Below the pieces are notes generated by a model. It did not search any database. It was given only the letters and a program-made list of their open reading frames with translations, and was not told where the DNA came from. Shown here one piece after another: positions 49,805 to 58,390 of a stretch of 64,000 nucleotides of DNA (position 1 is the stretch's first letter; each line of letters begins with the position of its first letter). Both the position numbers and the translations under genes were made by a program. Source of the DNA: Nitrosotalea devaniterrae (lineage in GTDB: Archaea > Thermoproteota > Nitrososphaeria > Nitrososphaerales > Nitrosopumilaceae). The stretch lies in contig LN890280.1 in NCBI GenBank assembly GCA_900065925.1, positions 922,451 to 986,450 on the forward strand, in the 5' to 3' direction.

Positions 49805-50341
49805 TTACTTTTTCCAAGCGACATCAGAAATTTTTTTTCTTTTGTTTATTGTACGTGCTAGAACAAAAAGAAGATCAGATAACCGATTCATGTAGATTAA
49901 ACACAGATTATTAATTTTATCAACCTCAGACAGGTTTACCATATTTGTTTCAGCCCTTCTACATATTGCCCGTGCCAAGTGAATCTGCGAGGCAACCAAG
50001 TCTCCCCCTGGTAAAATAAAATATGTTATTGGAGACAGTTTTTCCTCCAAACGGTCTATCTCTTTTTCCAAATAAGTTATCATCTCAGATGTAACTCGAT
50101 TTGATTTGCTTTTCATATTTGGGTTTGCAAGGTCTGCACCGACTACAAAAAGATCATTTTGTATCTTTGTTAGTAAATTGGTGATATCTTTTCCTAATTT
50201 TGACGATAAAATTATGCCAATAGCAGCATTTAGTTCATCAACCATTCCATAGGATGCAATTCGTGGACTGGATTTTTTTACACGTTTGTTACCGATAAGA
50301 CCGGTAGTTCCATCATCACCAGTTTTGGTATAGATTTTCAA
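49805..50341 (-). CDS. Cob(I)alamin adenosyltransferase (PduO type)
   Basis: 178 residues. N-terminal TKTGDDGTTGL is the PduO ATP-binding motif; SYGMVDELNAAIGI and the helical bundle with RAICRRAETNMV, the second signature (RRAE), follow. Makes adenosylcobalamin, used by methylmalonyl-CoA mutase in the 3HP/4HB cycle (pathway link inferred). Located just after tRNA-Phe. Confidence 0.92.
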   Translation of the reverse strand: MKIYTKTGDDGTTGLIGNKRVKKSSPRIASYGMVDELNAAIGIILSSKLGKDITNLLTKIQNDLFVVGADLANPNMKSKSNRVTSEMITYLEKEIDRLEEKLSPITYFILPGGDLVASQIHLARAICRRAETNMVNLSEVDKINNLCLIYMNRLSDLLFVLARTINKRKKISDVAWKK

Positions 50342-50447
50342 AGTTGCTTATTTGTAGTATTGTTACAATTTTAATCTTGTTTGAAGATGTACTAGAATCT
50401 TAGACATACTCAAAGATTAAAACAGGCGTGTAAGATAAAACCCACAA

Positions 50448-50978
50448 ATGCTGTTTGACTTTTTTTATCTAGTATCAGAGCTAAAAAGAGTTCCACGTAA
50501 GGGATGGAAAAGTAAAGTTGGCATAGAACACCCTGAATCCGTGGCAGACCATTCATACGGAACTGCAATCATGGCAATGGTCTTCTCAGATTTGCGCAGT
50601 CTAGATACGGAAAAAATTCTCAAGATGGCTCTTTTGCATGATCTGGCAGAATCAGTTACAGGGGATTTCATGCCCGGGGAGATATCAAAGGAGAACAAAA
50701 TGTCAGCAGAAAATGAAGCCATGAAAGAAATTCTTGCAAAACTACCAGAAAACATTGCAGAAAAATATCAAAACATATGGGATGAGTACACCATGGCAGA
50801 CACAAAGGAATCCATCTTGCTACATGAAATCGACAAATTAGAGATGGCAATTCAAGCTGCAAAATATTCCTCAGAGGGATTTTCAAATGAAAAACTTGGC
50901 GTGTTTATTGATTCAGCAAAAAAAGAGATCAAGTCAAAAGAATTGTTAGACATACTTGATACACTATTGTATAAATAA
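50448..50978 (+). CDS. HD-domain phosphohydrolase (5'-deoxynucleotidase-like)
   Basis: 176 residues. Metal motif residues: H in ESVADHSYG, HD in ALLHDLAES, and D in LLHEIDKLEMA. Layout and start (LVSELKRVPRKGW) match the YfbR/HDDC2 5'-nucleotidase group, which removes phosphate from dNMPs. Divergent from the cobalamin gene; followed by a small conserved-type gene. Confidence 0.86.
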   Translation: MLFDFFYLVSELKRVPRKGWKSKVGIEHPESVADHSYGTAIMAMVFSDLRSLDTEKILKMALLHDLAESVTGDFMPGEISKENKMSAENEAMKEILAKLPENIAEKYQNIWDEYTMADTKESILLHEIDKLEMAIQAAKYSSEGFSNEKLGVFIDSAKKEIKSKELLDILDTLLYK

Positions 50979-50998
50979 CAAGAATCAGTTTTTCAATC

Positions 50999-51346
50999 AT
51001 GCAATATTTTGTTGCACTCAAGATGGGTGAGAAACGAGTCAAAGAGGCACGTGAATATCTCAATACATTATGCAATGATCAGGCAATGCCTGCTCTAGCT
51101 CTTCGAGACAACAAAACAAATGTGTGGGAGCCAGTAGGCCAAGAAAATCTATATGCAGTCCTGAGTGATGTCGGCGGATATGTTTTGACCGATACCACTG
51201 GATATATGGTAGTAATTTGTGACAAAAATGGAATCTCAAAAGCTCTTGTCAGGGGCCTTGATGCAGAACGCAAGAATGCAATAGTTGACAGATTAAAGTC
51301 AGACAACATTGCAGAGCACGCAGGTGACGTAGTCCTTCCAGTGTGA
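50999..51346 (+). CDS. Small protein of unknown function (115 aa)
   Basis: 115 residues: mixed alpha/beta, starting MQYFVALKMGEKRVKEAREYL and with VGGYVLTDTTGYMVVICDKNG as a beta hairpin. No recognised family. It lies between the HD phosphohydrolase and the cyclodeaminase-type gene, all on the plus strand, probably one operon. Confidence 0.6.
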   Translation: MQYFVALKMGEKRVKEAREYLNTLCNDQAMPALALRDNKTNVWEPVGQENLYAVLSDVGGYVLTDTTGYMVVICDKNGISKALVRGLDAERKNAIVDRLKSDNIAEHAGDVVLPV

Positions 51347-51414
51347 TAATATCATAACAGTTACCAACCAAATAACATCAAGATTAAATTAGTACAACCC
51401 ACTCATTTTAGGAA

Positions 51415-52647
51415 ATGGCAAAAAAGTTTTCCCATGACATAGAGGTAAAAGGACACCTCATTGATTCCATGATACTTACCAAAATTTTTGATGTCATAAT
51501 GGATCTAAAGGGAGAATTTCAAGTCCAAGAATTCAAGGTGGGAAAACACAAAAAAGATGAGAGCCATGCAAAACTTTCAATTCAAGGCCATTCGCAAGAA
51601 CACCTCGACAAGATACTAGAGGCAGTATACCGCGAAGGCGCAACATCGAAGATCCAGCAAACAATTTCGTTAAAACAAGCACAAAAAGACATGGTAATGC
51701 CAGATGATTTTTACAGTACAACTAACAATCATACAGAAATTTTCCACATGGGAAAATGGATCAAAGTAGAAAATATGATGATGGACAAGTGCATCATAGT
51801 AAAGGGGAACCGTGCCGTTTGTACCCCAATCCGAGACATAAAAAAAGGAGACAAGATAATTGTCGGAGAAAAAGGCATACGAGTAACACCACCTGAGAGA
51901 CCAAGAGAAGGAGTCAACCTGTTTCAATTCATGAGCAGTGGAAGTTCAAGTGAACGACCCACACAACACATTGCAAGAAAAGTTGCAGAAGATATCTACA
52001 AGATAAAAAAACAAGGAGGAAAGATTGTCCTGGTTGGAGGCCCTGCAATTGTACATACAGGTGCATCTGATTCGATTGCATCATTGATAAGATCTGGATT
52101 TATCAATGCAGTTCTTGCCGGAAATGCTCTAGCTGTTCACGATATAGAATATTCAACTCTTGGCACATCACTTGGAATGAATGTTCAAGACGGCACACTT
52201 GCAGTAAGAGGTCACAGAAACCACATGCAGGCAATAAATTCAGTCTTCAAAGCTGGATCAATCCACAAAATGGTGGAAAAGAAAGTTTTGACAAAAGGTA
52301 TCATGTACGAGTGTGTGAAAAATAAAATTCCGTTTGTACTTGCAGGCTCGTTAAGAGATGATGGTCCACTACCTGATGTCATAACAGACATGACAGTTGC
52401 CCAGCGCAAATACAAAGAGATTGTCAAGGATGCAAAACTTGTCATCATGGTTTCAACAATGTTACATTCAATTGCCACAGGAAACATGTTACCAGCAGAT
52501 GTCAAAGTAATTGTTGTAGACATTAGCCAGCCAACAGTGACAAAACTCATGGATAGGGGCACATGGCAGGCATTGGGCATAGTAACTGATGTAGGGGCCT
52601 TTTTGCCTCTAGTTACACAAGAAATTCAAAAACTGTCAAAAAAATAG
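51415..52647 (+). CDS. Archaeal ornithine cyclodeaminase-type (LOR/SDH domain) protein
   Basis: 410 residues. The N-terminal LOR/SDH domain (about 1-100; EVKGHLIDSMILTKIFDVI and GEFQVQEFKVGKHK) and a C-terminal Rossmann-like domain (KIVLVGGPAIVHTGA, VLAGNALAVHDIEYS, IVVDISQPTVTK) match the TIGR00300 family. A methanococcal member is known to convert ornithine to proline and ammonia, so a proline route is likely here. The lineage lacks the classic proline route in many genomes. The alternative deoxyhypusine-synthase-like label is less likely. Confidence 0.82.
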   Translation: MAKKFSHDIEVKGHLIDSMILTKIFDVIMDLKGEFQVQEFKVGKHKKDESHAKLSIQGHSQEHLDKILEAVYREGATSKIQQTISLKQAQKDMVMPDDFYSTTNNHTEIFHMGKWIKVENMMMDKCIIVKGNRAVCTPIRDIKKGDKIIVGEKGIRVTPPERPREGVNLFQFMSSGSSSERPTQHIARKVAEDIYKIKKQGGKIVLVGGPAIVHTGASDSIASLIRSGFINAVLAGNALAVHDIEYSTLGTSLGMNVQDGTLAVRGHRNHMQAINSVFKAGSIHKMVEKKVLTKGIMYECVKNKIPFVLAGSLRDDGPLPDVITDMTVAQRKYKEIVKDAKLVIMVSTMLHSIATGNMLPADVKVIVVDISQPTVTKLMDRGTWQALGIVTDVGAFLPLVTQEIQKLSKK

Positions 52648-52703
52648 ACTAGTATATGAAAATCATGCCTATTATTCATATAGCATAATCACCATTACTC
52701 CAT

Positions 52704-53471
52704 GTGCGACTAAAGGACAAGATTGCAATTGTTACAGGTGCTTCAAGTGACATTGGACTTGAGATATCCAAAAAATTTGTAGGAGAAGGAGCCAAAGTAA
52801 TTCTGCTTGGAAGGCACATGGACAAACTAGAGCAAGTAAGAAAATCAATTACAGATTATGATTCAAAAACAGTTGCAATGGTATGCGACCTTACAAACGA
52901 AGCCCAAGTAATTCAAACAATAAATCAGGTAATAGACCACTATGGAAGAATAGACATTCTAGTGAACAATGCTGGAACAATTACAGATCCAATACATTTC
53001 CATGAGATGCAAGACAAGGACTGGAATTCTCTAGTTGACACAAACTTGTTTGGCACATTTAGAATAACAAAATCAGTTCTGATCAAGATGCTTGAAAACA
53101 AAAATGGTGGAAATATAATAAACATTGGTTCAATTTCAGCAGAACGAGCAATACCAAAGGTGCACCTTACAGTATATTGTACAACAAAAGCTGCAATCAA
53201 CATGTTCACCAAGGGATTGGCAGTAGAATATGCAAGGAAAAACATTCGCTGCAACTGCATCAATCCTGGAATAGTTAATGCGGGAATGATAAAATCATAT
53301 CTTGATTATCCAGAAGCAAGAAAAGTTCTAGAGGACAAACAACCGATAAACAAGATAGGTCAACCAGAAGATGTGGCAAATGCAGCCGTATATCTTGCAT
53401 CAGATGAGGCAAAATGGATTTCGGGGGCCATCCTTAACGTAGACGGCGGAAAATCTGCGTCAGAGGGATAA
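52704..53471 (+). CDS. Short-chain dehydrogenase/reductase
   Basis: 255 residues from GTG. Cofactor motif VTGASSDIGLEIS, NNAGT, catalytic Ser in NIGSISAERAIP, YCTTK (Tyr-x-x-x-Lys), NPGIVNAG and the C-terminal SGAILNVDGG typical of FabG-type SDRs. The acceptor is unknown. The preference for GTG 52704 is set by the SDR N-terminus (an ATG two bases before is out of frame). Confidence 0.9.
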   Translation: MRLKDKIAIVTGASSDIGLEISKKFVGEGAKVILLGRHMDKLEQVRKSITDYDSKTVAMVCDLTNEAQVIQTINQVIDHYGRIDILVNNAGTITDPIHFHEMQDKDWNSLVDTNLFGTFRITKSVLIKMLENKNGGNIINIGSISAERAIPKVHLTVYCTTKAAINMFTKGLAVEYARKNIRCNCINPGIVNAGMIKSYLDYPEARKVLEDKQPINKIGQPEDVANAAVYLASDEAKWISGAILNVDGGKSASEG

Positions 53472-53510
53472 CCTCAACGTTTTAAAAAATTTCAAGATTA
53501 ATTTTTAGAG

Positions 53511-53867
53511 TTATTCGATTCTCTTGTAAATTGCCTTAAAGTCTTCTGCAATTCTATATGCAATGTTTTCAAGATGTGTAACTTCAGTCATGTTAGATTT
53601 TCCAAGACCAATCTGTCTCATCATGGTATTGCACTTGTGCACCTGCATGTGATCAGCATCAATATCCTTACTTGACCATGCCTTGAAGCAATCGCTAAAA
53701 TCAAGACAGAAATTCAATATTATAAATTCCCAGTCCTTGTTTGATGTAGGATAGCCTATGCCGTGTGCCAGTTCTCGAAATTCATTACTCTTGTCTGCGA
53801 ATAGCATTTTTAGTGATTTTTCTGCTTTTTTGGAATCATAGTTATCAAGTGCGTTTGAACCCTGCAT
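53511..53867 (-). CDS. Helical protein of unknown function
   Basis: 118 residues from ATG 53867 (MQGSNALDNYDSKK; the ATG at 53885 would add six residues). All-helical, with a Trp/Cys/His-rich central part (WEFIILNFCLDFSDCF, HMQVHKCNTMM) which could bind metal or heme-like ligand. Not recognised. A hairpin lies upstream. Confidence 0.6.
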   Translation of the reverse strand: MQGSNALDNYDSKKAEKSLKMLFADKSNEFRELAHGIGYPTSNKDWEFIILNFCLDFSDCFKAWSSKDIDADHMQVHKCNTMMRQIGLGKSNMTEVTHLENIAYRIAEDFKAIYKRIE

Positions 53868-53954
53868 GAGTAATCTCCCACACAATATTCTATTTTAATA
53901 TGACTCTTGTACCCGAGTTTGAAAAATGTAGAATTTCAGGATCAACAGGACATG

Positions 53955-53975
53955 TTTTACTGTCAACCAGTAAAA
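53955..53975. promoter_or_regulatory. Perfect 8-bp inverted repeat in divergent promoter
   Basis: TTTTACTG, loop TCAAC, CAGTAAAA. It stands 70-90 bp from the starts of the divergent genes at 53867 and 54036, suiting an operator for either. Confidence 0.45.
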
Positions 53976-54035
53976 GATCTCAAGACTGGTCCCATGGTAG
54001 ACTAGTATGAAAAAGAATGAAATCTTAAATATCAA

Positions 54036-54566
54036 ATGATGAAGGTTAACGTGTTGACAATGAATTCAAAGATACACCTTGTAGCAATTGCATTTTTGAC
54101 AGTTTCATTTTTAGCTGTATCAGCACAAACTCCAATCACAGTATCAACTGATAAAACATCTTATGCAGATGGCAATACAATTTCCATATCTGGCACAGTG
54201 GCAGACCAACTTAACGTCCCAATATCAATAGTAATCAGAGACAGTTCACACAATATGGTGTACATTGCACAGACAAATCCTGGTTCAGACGGGACATATT
54301 CAACCCAAGCAATTGCAGGAGGAAGCACGTGGAAAACAGCTGGAACATATGAGATTGATGTGACATATGGAGGGGCAGACAAGACAGCCAAGACCACATT
54401 TGAATACACACAAGGTGTCTCCTCACAGCCTTCAAACACTGAAAATCAAACCAATACTACAGCACCTGCAATTCCAGAATTTGGCCCATTGTCTGTTGCA
54501 GTATTTGCAATATCATTTGCAGTCATAATCATGTACGCAAAGATGAGACCAACTTTCAAAATATAG
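54036..54566 (+). CDS. Secreted Ig-like protein with PEFG-CTERM
   Basis: 176 residues from the first ATG; CTTAAATAT at 54023-54031 would place a leaderless start at GTG 54051 or TTG 54054. Signal peptide (NSKIHLVAIAFLTVSFLAVS), then a single beta-rich domain (SYADGNTISISGTVADQ, as in the 22219 protein), a Gln/Thr/Asn linker and AIPEFGPLSVAVFAISFAVI with basic end: the PEFG-CTERM archaeosortase signal. Cell-surface or anchored extracellular protein. Confidence 0.82.
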   Translation: MMKVNVLTMNSKIHLVAIAFLTVSFLAVSAQTPITVSTDKTSYADGNTISISGTVADQLNVPISIVIRDSSHNMVYIAQTNPGSDGTYSTQAIAGGSTWKTAGTYEIDVTYGGADKTAKTTFEYTQGVSSQPSNTENQTNTTAPAIPEFGPLSVAVFAISFAVIIMYAKMRPTFKI

Positions 54567-54608
54567 ATACCTGATAAAACAAATACAATAGAAAAAACAA
54601 TAGTTTTG

Positions 54609-54713
54609 TTATTGCTTATGACTACCTAACTTGCAGAATATGCACATGTCATAATATGCACTAGAAATATTTCTTGTACATCCACATTTACAAGCACAGT
54701 CTCTTTTCTTCAA
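54609..54713 (-). CDS. Tiny Cys-rich protein (CxCxxCxC family)
   Basis: 34 residues from TTG. CACKCGC then, after about 10 residues, MCIFCKLGSH. Paralogous in pattern to 34913-35032 (CQCSECHC ... ICSICRLGKH). Likely zinc knuckle. TTG start makes it less certain. Confidence 0.55.
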   Translation of the reverse strand: MKKRDCACKCGCTRNISSAYYDMCIFCKLGSHKQ

Positions 54714-54738
54714 TTCAGATTTTCACTACTAACCATAA

Positions 54739-54837
54739 CTAGATGTCATTTCTAAGAGTATCTCTCCCGTATTTTTTATCCAGATACCACCATGCAAGTA
54801 AGATGGCAATACCAGAATACATGAAAAATAATGACAT
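54739..54837 (-). CDS. 32-residue single-helix membrane peptide
   Basis: MSLFFMYSGIAILLAWWYLD is one membrane helix, followed by a basic tail (KKYGRDTLRNDI). Clean ATG frame just downstream of glnK on the same strand. It may be a small membrane regulator but could be chance. Confidence 0.4.
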   Translation of the reverse strand: MSLFFMYSGIAILLAWWYLDKKYGRDTLRNDI

Positions 54838-54859
54838 GTGAATTTAGCAAAATTTGTTT

Positions 54860-55198
54860 CTAGATTGCTTTTTCATTTTCTGCACCAGTAGCAATATCTA
54901 CTGCACGCGAAAGTTTGTACATGAATATTTTACCAACTTTAGTGTGATTACGTACAATGTTTACCACTTCATTCTCATCTTTTTCATCCACAATTACAGT
55001 CAAGATGTACTTGTCTGAAAATTCAGGAATAAATGTCTCTGTGCCTTTGGCTGCATGAAGTGCAGGTCCTGCGTGTTTACCCCTTCCCCGTACTTTCATA
55101 ATTGTGATTCCACCAACATCAATTTTCTTTAATGCTTCACTTATGGCACGAATATCATTTTGCGGAACAATCGCATCAATACGGATCATGTAAACCAT
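54860..55198 (-). CDS. glnK: PII signal-transduction protein, copy 1
   Basis: 112 residues. Ferredoxin-like PII fold: IRIDAIVPQNDIRAISEALK, VGGITIMKVRGRGK, T-loop, GKIFMYKLSRAVDIATG (ATP-binding B and C loops). The T-loop lacks the uridylylated Tyr, reading HAGPALHAAKGTETFIPEF, so the control must be by ligand binding or another modification. It lies downstream of a second glnK and the divergent amt, the usual regulator-transporter set. Confidence 0.93.
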   Translation of the reverse strand: MVYMIRIDAIVPQNDIRAISEALKKIDVGGITIMKVRGRGKHAGPALHAAKGTETFIPEFSDKYILTVIVDEKDENEVVNIVRNHTKVGKIFMYKLSRAVDIATGAENEKAI

Positions 55199-55237
55199 GA
55201 CAGAAAGAGTTCTAAATAATATTTTCTAAAGACATTC

Positions 55238-55567
55238 TTAGATGGCTTGTTCATCTTTTTTAGGAGTTTGAATGTCATATGCTTCAGAAATTGGTATGAC
55301 AAATATTTTTCCAAATTTGGAAGAACTTCGAATGGCTGCAATTACCTCATTTTTCTTTTCGTCGGCAACTACTATTTCCACGATGAATCTATCCCCAAAT
55401 TCAGGTGTAAAGACCTCGGTTCCCTTGGAAGCATGAATTTCACGGGCAATTGTTTTACCTCTGCCCCATCCTTTGTATGCAGTGATTCCACCTACTGATA
55501 ATTTTTTTAGTGCGTCACTAATTGATTTTATTTCATTTTCTGGGAGTATTACTTCAATCTTTAGCAA
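55238..55567 (-). CDS. glnK: PII signal-transduction protein, copy 2
   Basis: 109 residues. Same fold as copy 1 (IEVILPENEIKSISDALKKL, VGGITAYKGWGRGK, GKIFVIPISEAYDIQT). T-loop TIAREIHASKGTEVFTPEF, also without Tyr. The two copies differ enough to have separate roles; only 39 bp separates them. It diverges from amt with 100 bp between. Confidence 0.93.
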   Translation of the reverse strand: MLKIEVILPENEIKSISDALKKLSVGGITAYKGWGRGKTIAREIHASKGTEVFTPEFGDRFIVEIVVADEKKNEVIAAIRSSSKFGKIFVIPISEAYDIQTPKKDEQAI

Positions 55568-55667
55568 GATGTAGGAAAATAAAAATACACATTAAAAAAT
55601 CTTATGGAATAATTTGAGATCCACCAGAATCCAGTAAAAACAAATTTTTTTATACTTCATCTTTTCA

Positions 55668-56930
55668 TTGAAAGAAATCTTGCCAATTGACACAGGAGAC
55701 ACAGCATGGATGCTCATAGCTTCCAGTCTGGTACTGTTAATGATTCCAGCTTTAGGATTATTTGAAGCTGGATTACTACGACGAAAAAATACGGTTTCGA
55801 TTTTTATGCAGATTTTCTTTGGATTAGCAATTCTCAGTGTCATGTGGTTTACATTTGGATTTAGTTTATCATTTGGACCTGACACTGGAATGGGCCTTAC
55901 CGGAAACATGGATTGGACATTTTTGAAAAATGTACCATATGATTCTGGTTTACATTATGCACCTACAATCCCTGGAGTTTTATTTGCAAAATTCCAGATG
56001 ATGTTTGCAGTTATCACACCCCTATTGTTGACAGGCGCAATAGCAGAGAGGATGAAGTTTAGCGCATATGTTATTTTCATCGTAGCATGGAGTGGGTTGA
56101 TCTATTATCCACTAGTTCATTGGATATGGGGCGGCGGCTGGCTTGGTCAAATGGGAGTAGTAGATTTTGCAGGAGGAATTGTCATACATACCAGTGCGGG
56201 CATGGGAGCACTAGCAGCTGCTCTAGTCCTTGGAAGAAGACTCAACTATGGTCCATCCATCATGATTCCACACAGTATCCCAATTGCAGTTTTAGGTTCT
56301 TCATTATTATGGCTAGGATGGTTTGGATTTAATGCAGGTAGTGCACTAGCATCTGGAAGCTTGGCAGGAAATACAATCATCAACACCCACATTGCATCAT
56401 CAATATCTGCATTAATTTGGGTAGGATTATCATGGATGCGCACGGGCAAGCCAAGTGTAATTGCTGCAATCAACGGTGCGATTGCAGGACTTGCAGGCAT
56501 TACACCAGCTTCAGGATACATTAGTGTCGAACATGCGTTTGTCCTAGGAATGGCAATTGGAATAGGATCATATCTTGCAGTCTTGTTCTTCAAAGAGCAC
56601 CTAAAGATAGATGATGCACTAGATGTTAGCTCAGTCCACGGTGTTGCTGGAATAATTGGGTCACTAGGAATTGGAATATTTGCAAGTACATTGGTAAACC
56701 CAAGCGGTCCAAATGGACTCTTGTTTGGCCACCCACAACAATTACTCATTCAGGCAATGGGTGTAGGAGTTGCAGGAGTAATGGGATTCTTTGGAACATT
56801 TGCAATCATGAAGGTTATAGACAAACTAATTGGCGTCAGAGTGTCAGCCAAAGTCGAAGAGGCAGGTCTTGACATAGAAGAACATGCAGAGCGAGCATAC
56901 TCTGATGAAGATGAGTTTGGCAAGATGTAA
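55668..56930 (+). CDS. amt: Ammonium transporter (Amt family)
   Basis: 420 residues, eleven membrane helices. The twin-His pore residues are in LVHWIWGGGWL and SSVHGVAGIIGS; the start IDTGDTAWMLIASSLVLLMI and RRKN fit Amt. TTG 55668 is the frame start, but TTTATAC near 55648-55654 favours TTG 55680. With two divergent glnK genes it forms the nitrogen cluster: GlnK trimers block the pore when nitrogen is plentiful. Ends in an acidic cytosolic tail (EEHAERAYSDEDEFG). Confidence 0.94.
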   Translation: MKEILPIDTGDTAWMLIASSLVLLMIPALGLFEAGLLRRKNTVSIFMQIFFGLAILSVMWFTFGFSLSFGPDTGMGLTGNMDWTFLKNVPYDSGLHYAPTIPGVLFAKFQMMFAVITPLLLTGAIAERMKFSAYVIFIVAWSGLIYYPLVHWIWGGGWLGQMGVVDFAGGIVIHTSAGMGALAAALVLGRRLNYGPSIMIPHSIPIAVLGSSLLWLGWFGFNAGSALASGSLAGNTIINTHIASSISALIWVGLSWMRTGKPSVIAAINGAIAGLAGITPASGYISVEHAFVLGMAIGIGSYLAVLFFKEHLKIDDALDVSSVHGVAGIIGSLGIGIFASTLVNPSGPNGLLFGHPQQLLIQAMGVGVAGVMGFFGTFAIMKVIDKLIGVRVSAKVEEAGLDIEEHAERAYSDEDEFGKM

Positions 56931-56983
56931 AACAATCAATATTGTAAAAACATCACCGTTTTAAATATCGTAAAAATTTGTTT

Positions 56984-58390
56984 CTAAGAAGAGAGCTTTT
57001 TTCTCAAAATATCAAGAGTTGTTGCAGGGTCTGCCTTGCCTTTTGTTTTTCTCATGACTTTGCCAACTAGATAGTTAATTGTATCAGGATTCTGTTTTGC
57101 TTCTGCTACTGCTTTTTCTTCTTCTTTGAATACTTCATCAATTATTTTTTCAATAGAACCTGCATCACTTACATGCCCCAAGTCAAGGCTTGATATCACA
57201 TCAACTAGTGCCTTTCCAGTTTTTACCATCTCTTGTAGTGCCAGTTTTCCCGAATTTCTTGTGAGTTTGTTTGCAAGTATGGAATCTGCAAGATCAGAGA
57301 TATGTTTTGGTGTAATTTTTAATTCAAGTTTCTTTTCTCTTGTGTCAGCAAAACCCATCAAGTCAGTTGTAATAATATTTGATACTTCCTTGGCATTTTT
57401 CTCATTGTGTGACTTGTCAAACAGATCAGAGTAGAACTTGTCAGAAGACAAAACAGTAGCAACCTGAGCAGGCATGCCATATTTTGTGATATATCGTTCT
57501 TTTCTTGCAACTATACTTTCAGGCATTTGTGTTTTTATCTGTTCAATTGATTGGTTTCCAATCAAGACAATTGGAATATCTGCTTCTGGCAGGTATCGAT
57601 AGTCTTGTTCTTCTTCTTTTGACCTGGATGATACGGTTATTCTTCTTGCCTCATCCCAATGTCTTGTTTCTGCAAGTACCGTGATTCCTCTTTCTACTAG
57701 GCTTTGCTGTCTTGTAATTTCAAAATGAAGTGCTTTTTCGACATCACTAAAAGATCCTACGTTTTTTATCTCAACTCGATTTCCGTCTCCTTCTGAAATG
57801 TTTCCGTCCACTCTCATTGCACCCTCAAGATATGGGTCAGACACCCCAATGTTTTCAACCAAATCTGCAAGCACATTCAAGAATACGCGAACTTGTTTTG
57901 GAGTCTCAAAGTCTGGCTCTGTTACAATCTCAACAAGAGGTGTACCTGCTCGATTATAATCAACCAAGGTAATCATTGTCTTCTCAGAAGTACCCTCATA
58001 GACTAGCCTTCCAGGATCTTCTTCTAGCTGAATACGTCTGATTCGAATTTCCTTTCCTTCAATCTCCATTTTCCCATCAGAGCCAATGCTTGTGGGACCA
58101 TACGCGTTATACTGTGTAATTTGAAAGTTTTTTGGCAAGTCAGGATAGAAATAATTTTTCCTAAAAAAGCCAATTTTTTCTGGGATTTTACAGCCAAGTG
58201 CAAGAGATATCATTGCAGCTTTTTCTACTGCTTTTTTGTTTAACATTGGAAGTGATCCTGGAAGACCAGCACAGACTGGACATATGTTGGAATTTGGTTC
58301 AAGGTTTCGATATTCTGCCTTGCATGAGCAAAATAACTTGCTTGCAAGTTTTGTAAGTTGACAGTGAATCTCTAGACCTATTCTTGTCAT
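56984..58390 (-). CDS. gatB: Asp/Glu-tRNA amidotransferase subunit B
   Basis: 468 residues. Start IGLEIHCQLTKLASKLFCSC (first Cys of the zinc site); NICPVCAGLPGSLPMLNKKA; RIQLEEDPGRLVYEG; and the C-terminal YqeY/GatB helical domain with MRKTKGKADP. Kinase step converts Asp-tRNA(Asn)/Glu-tRNA(Gln) for amidation. Overlaps gatA by 4 bp and ends the aspS-gatC-gatA-gatB operon. Confidence 0.96.
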   Translation of the reverse strand: MTRIGLEIHCQLTKLASKLFCSCKAEYRNLEPNSNICPVCAGLPGSLPMLNKKAVEKAAMISLALGCKIPEKIGFFRKNYFYPDLPKNFQITQYNAYGPTSIGSDGKMEIEGKEIRIRRIQLEEDPGRLVYEGTSEKTMITLVDYNRAGTPLVEIVTEPDFETPKQVRVFLNVLADLVENIGVSDPYLEGAMRVDGNISEGDGNRVEIKNVGSFSDVEKALHFEITRQQSLVERGITVLAETRHWDEARRITVSSRSKEEEQDYRYLPEADIPIVLIGNQSIEQIKTQMPESIVARKERYITKYGMPAQVATVLSSDKFYSDLFDKSHNEKNAKEVSNIITTDLMGFADTREKKLELKITPKHISDLADSILANKLTRNSGKLALQEMVKTGKALVDVISSLDLGHVSDAGSIEKIIDEVFKEEEKAVAEAKQNPDTINYLVGKVMRKTKGKADPATTLDILRKKLSS

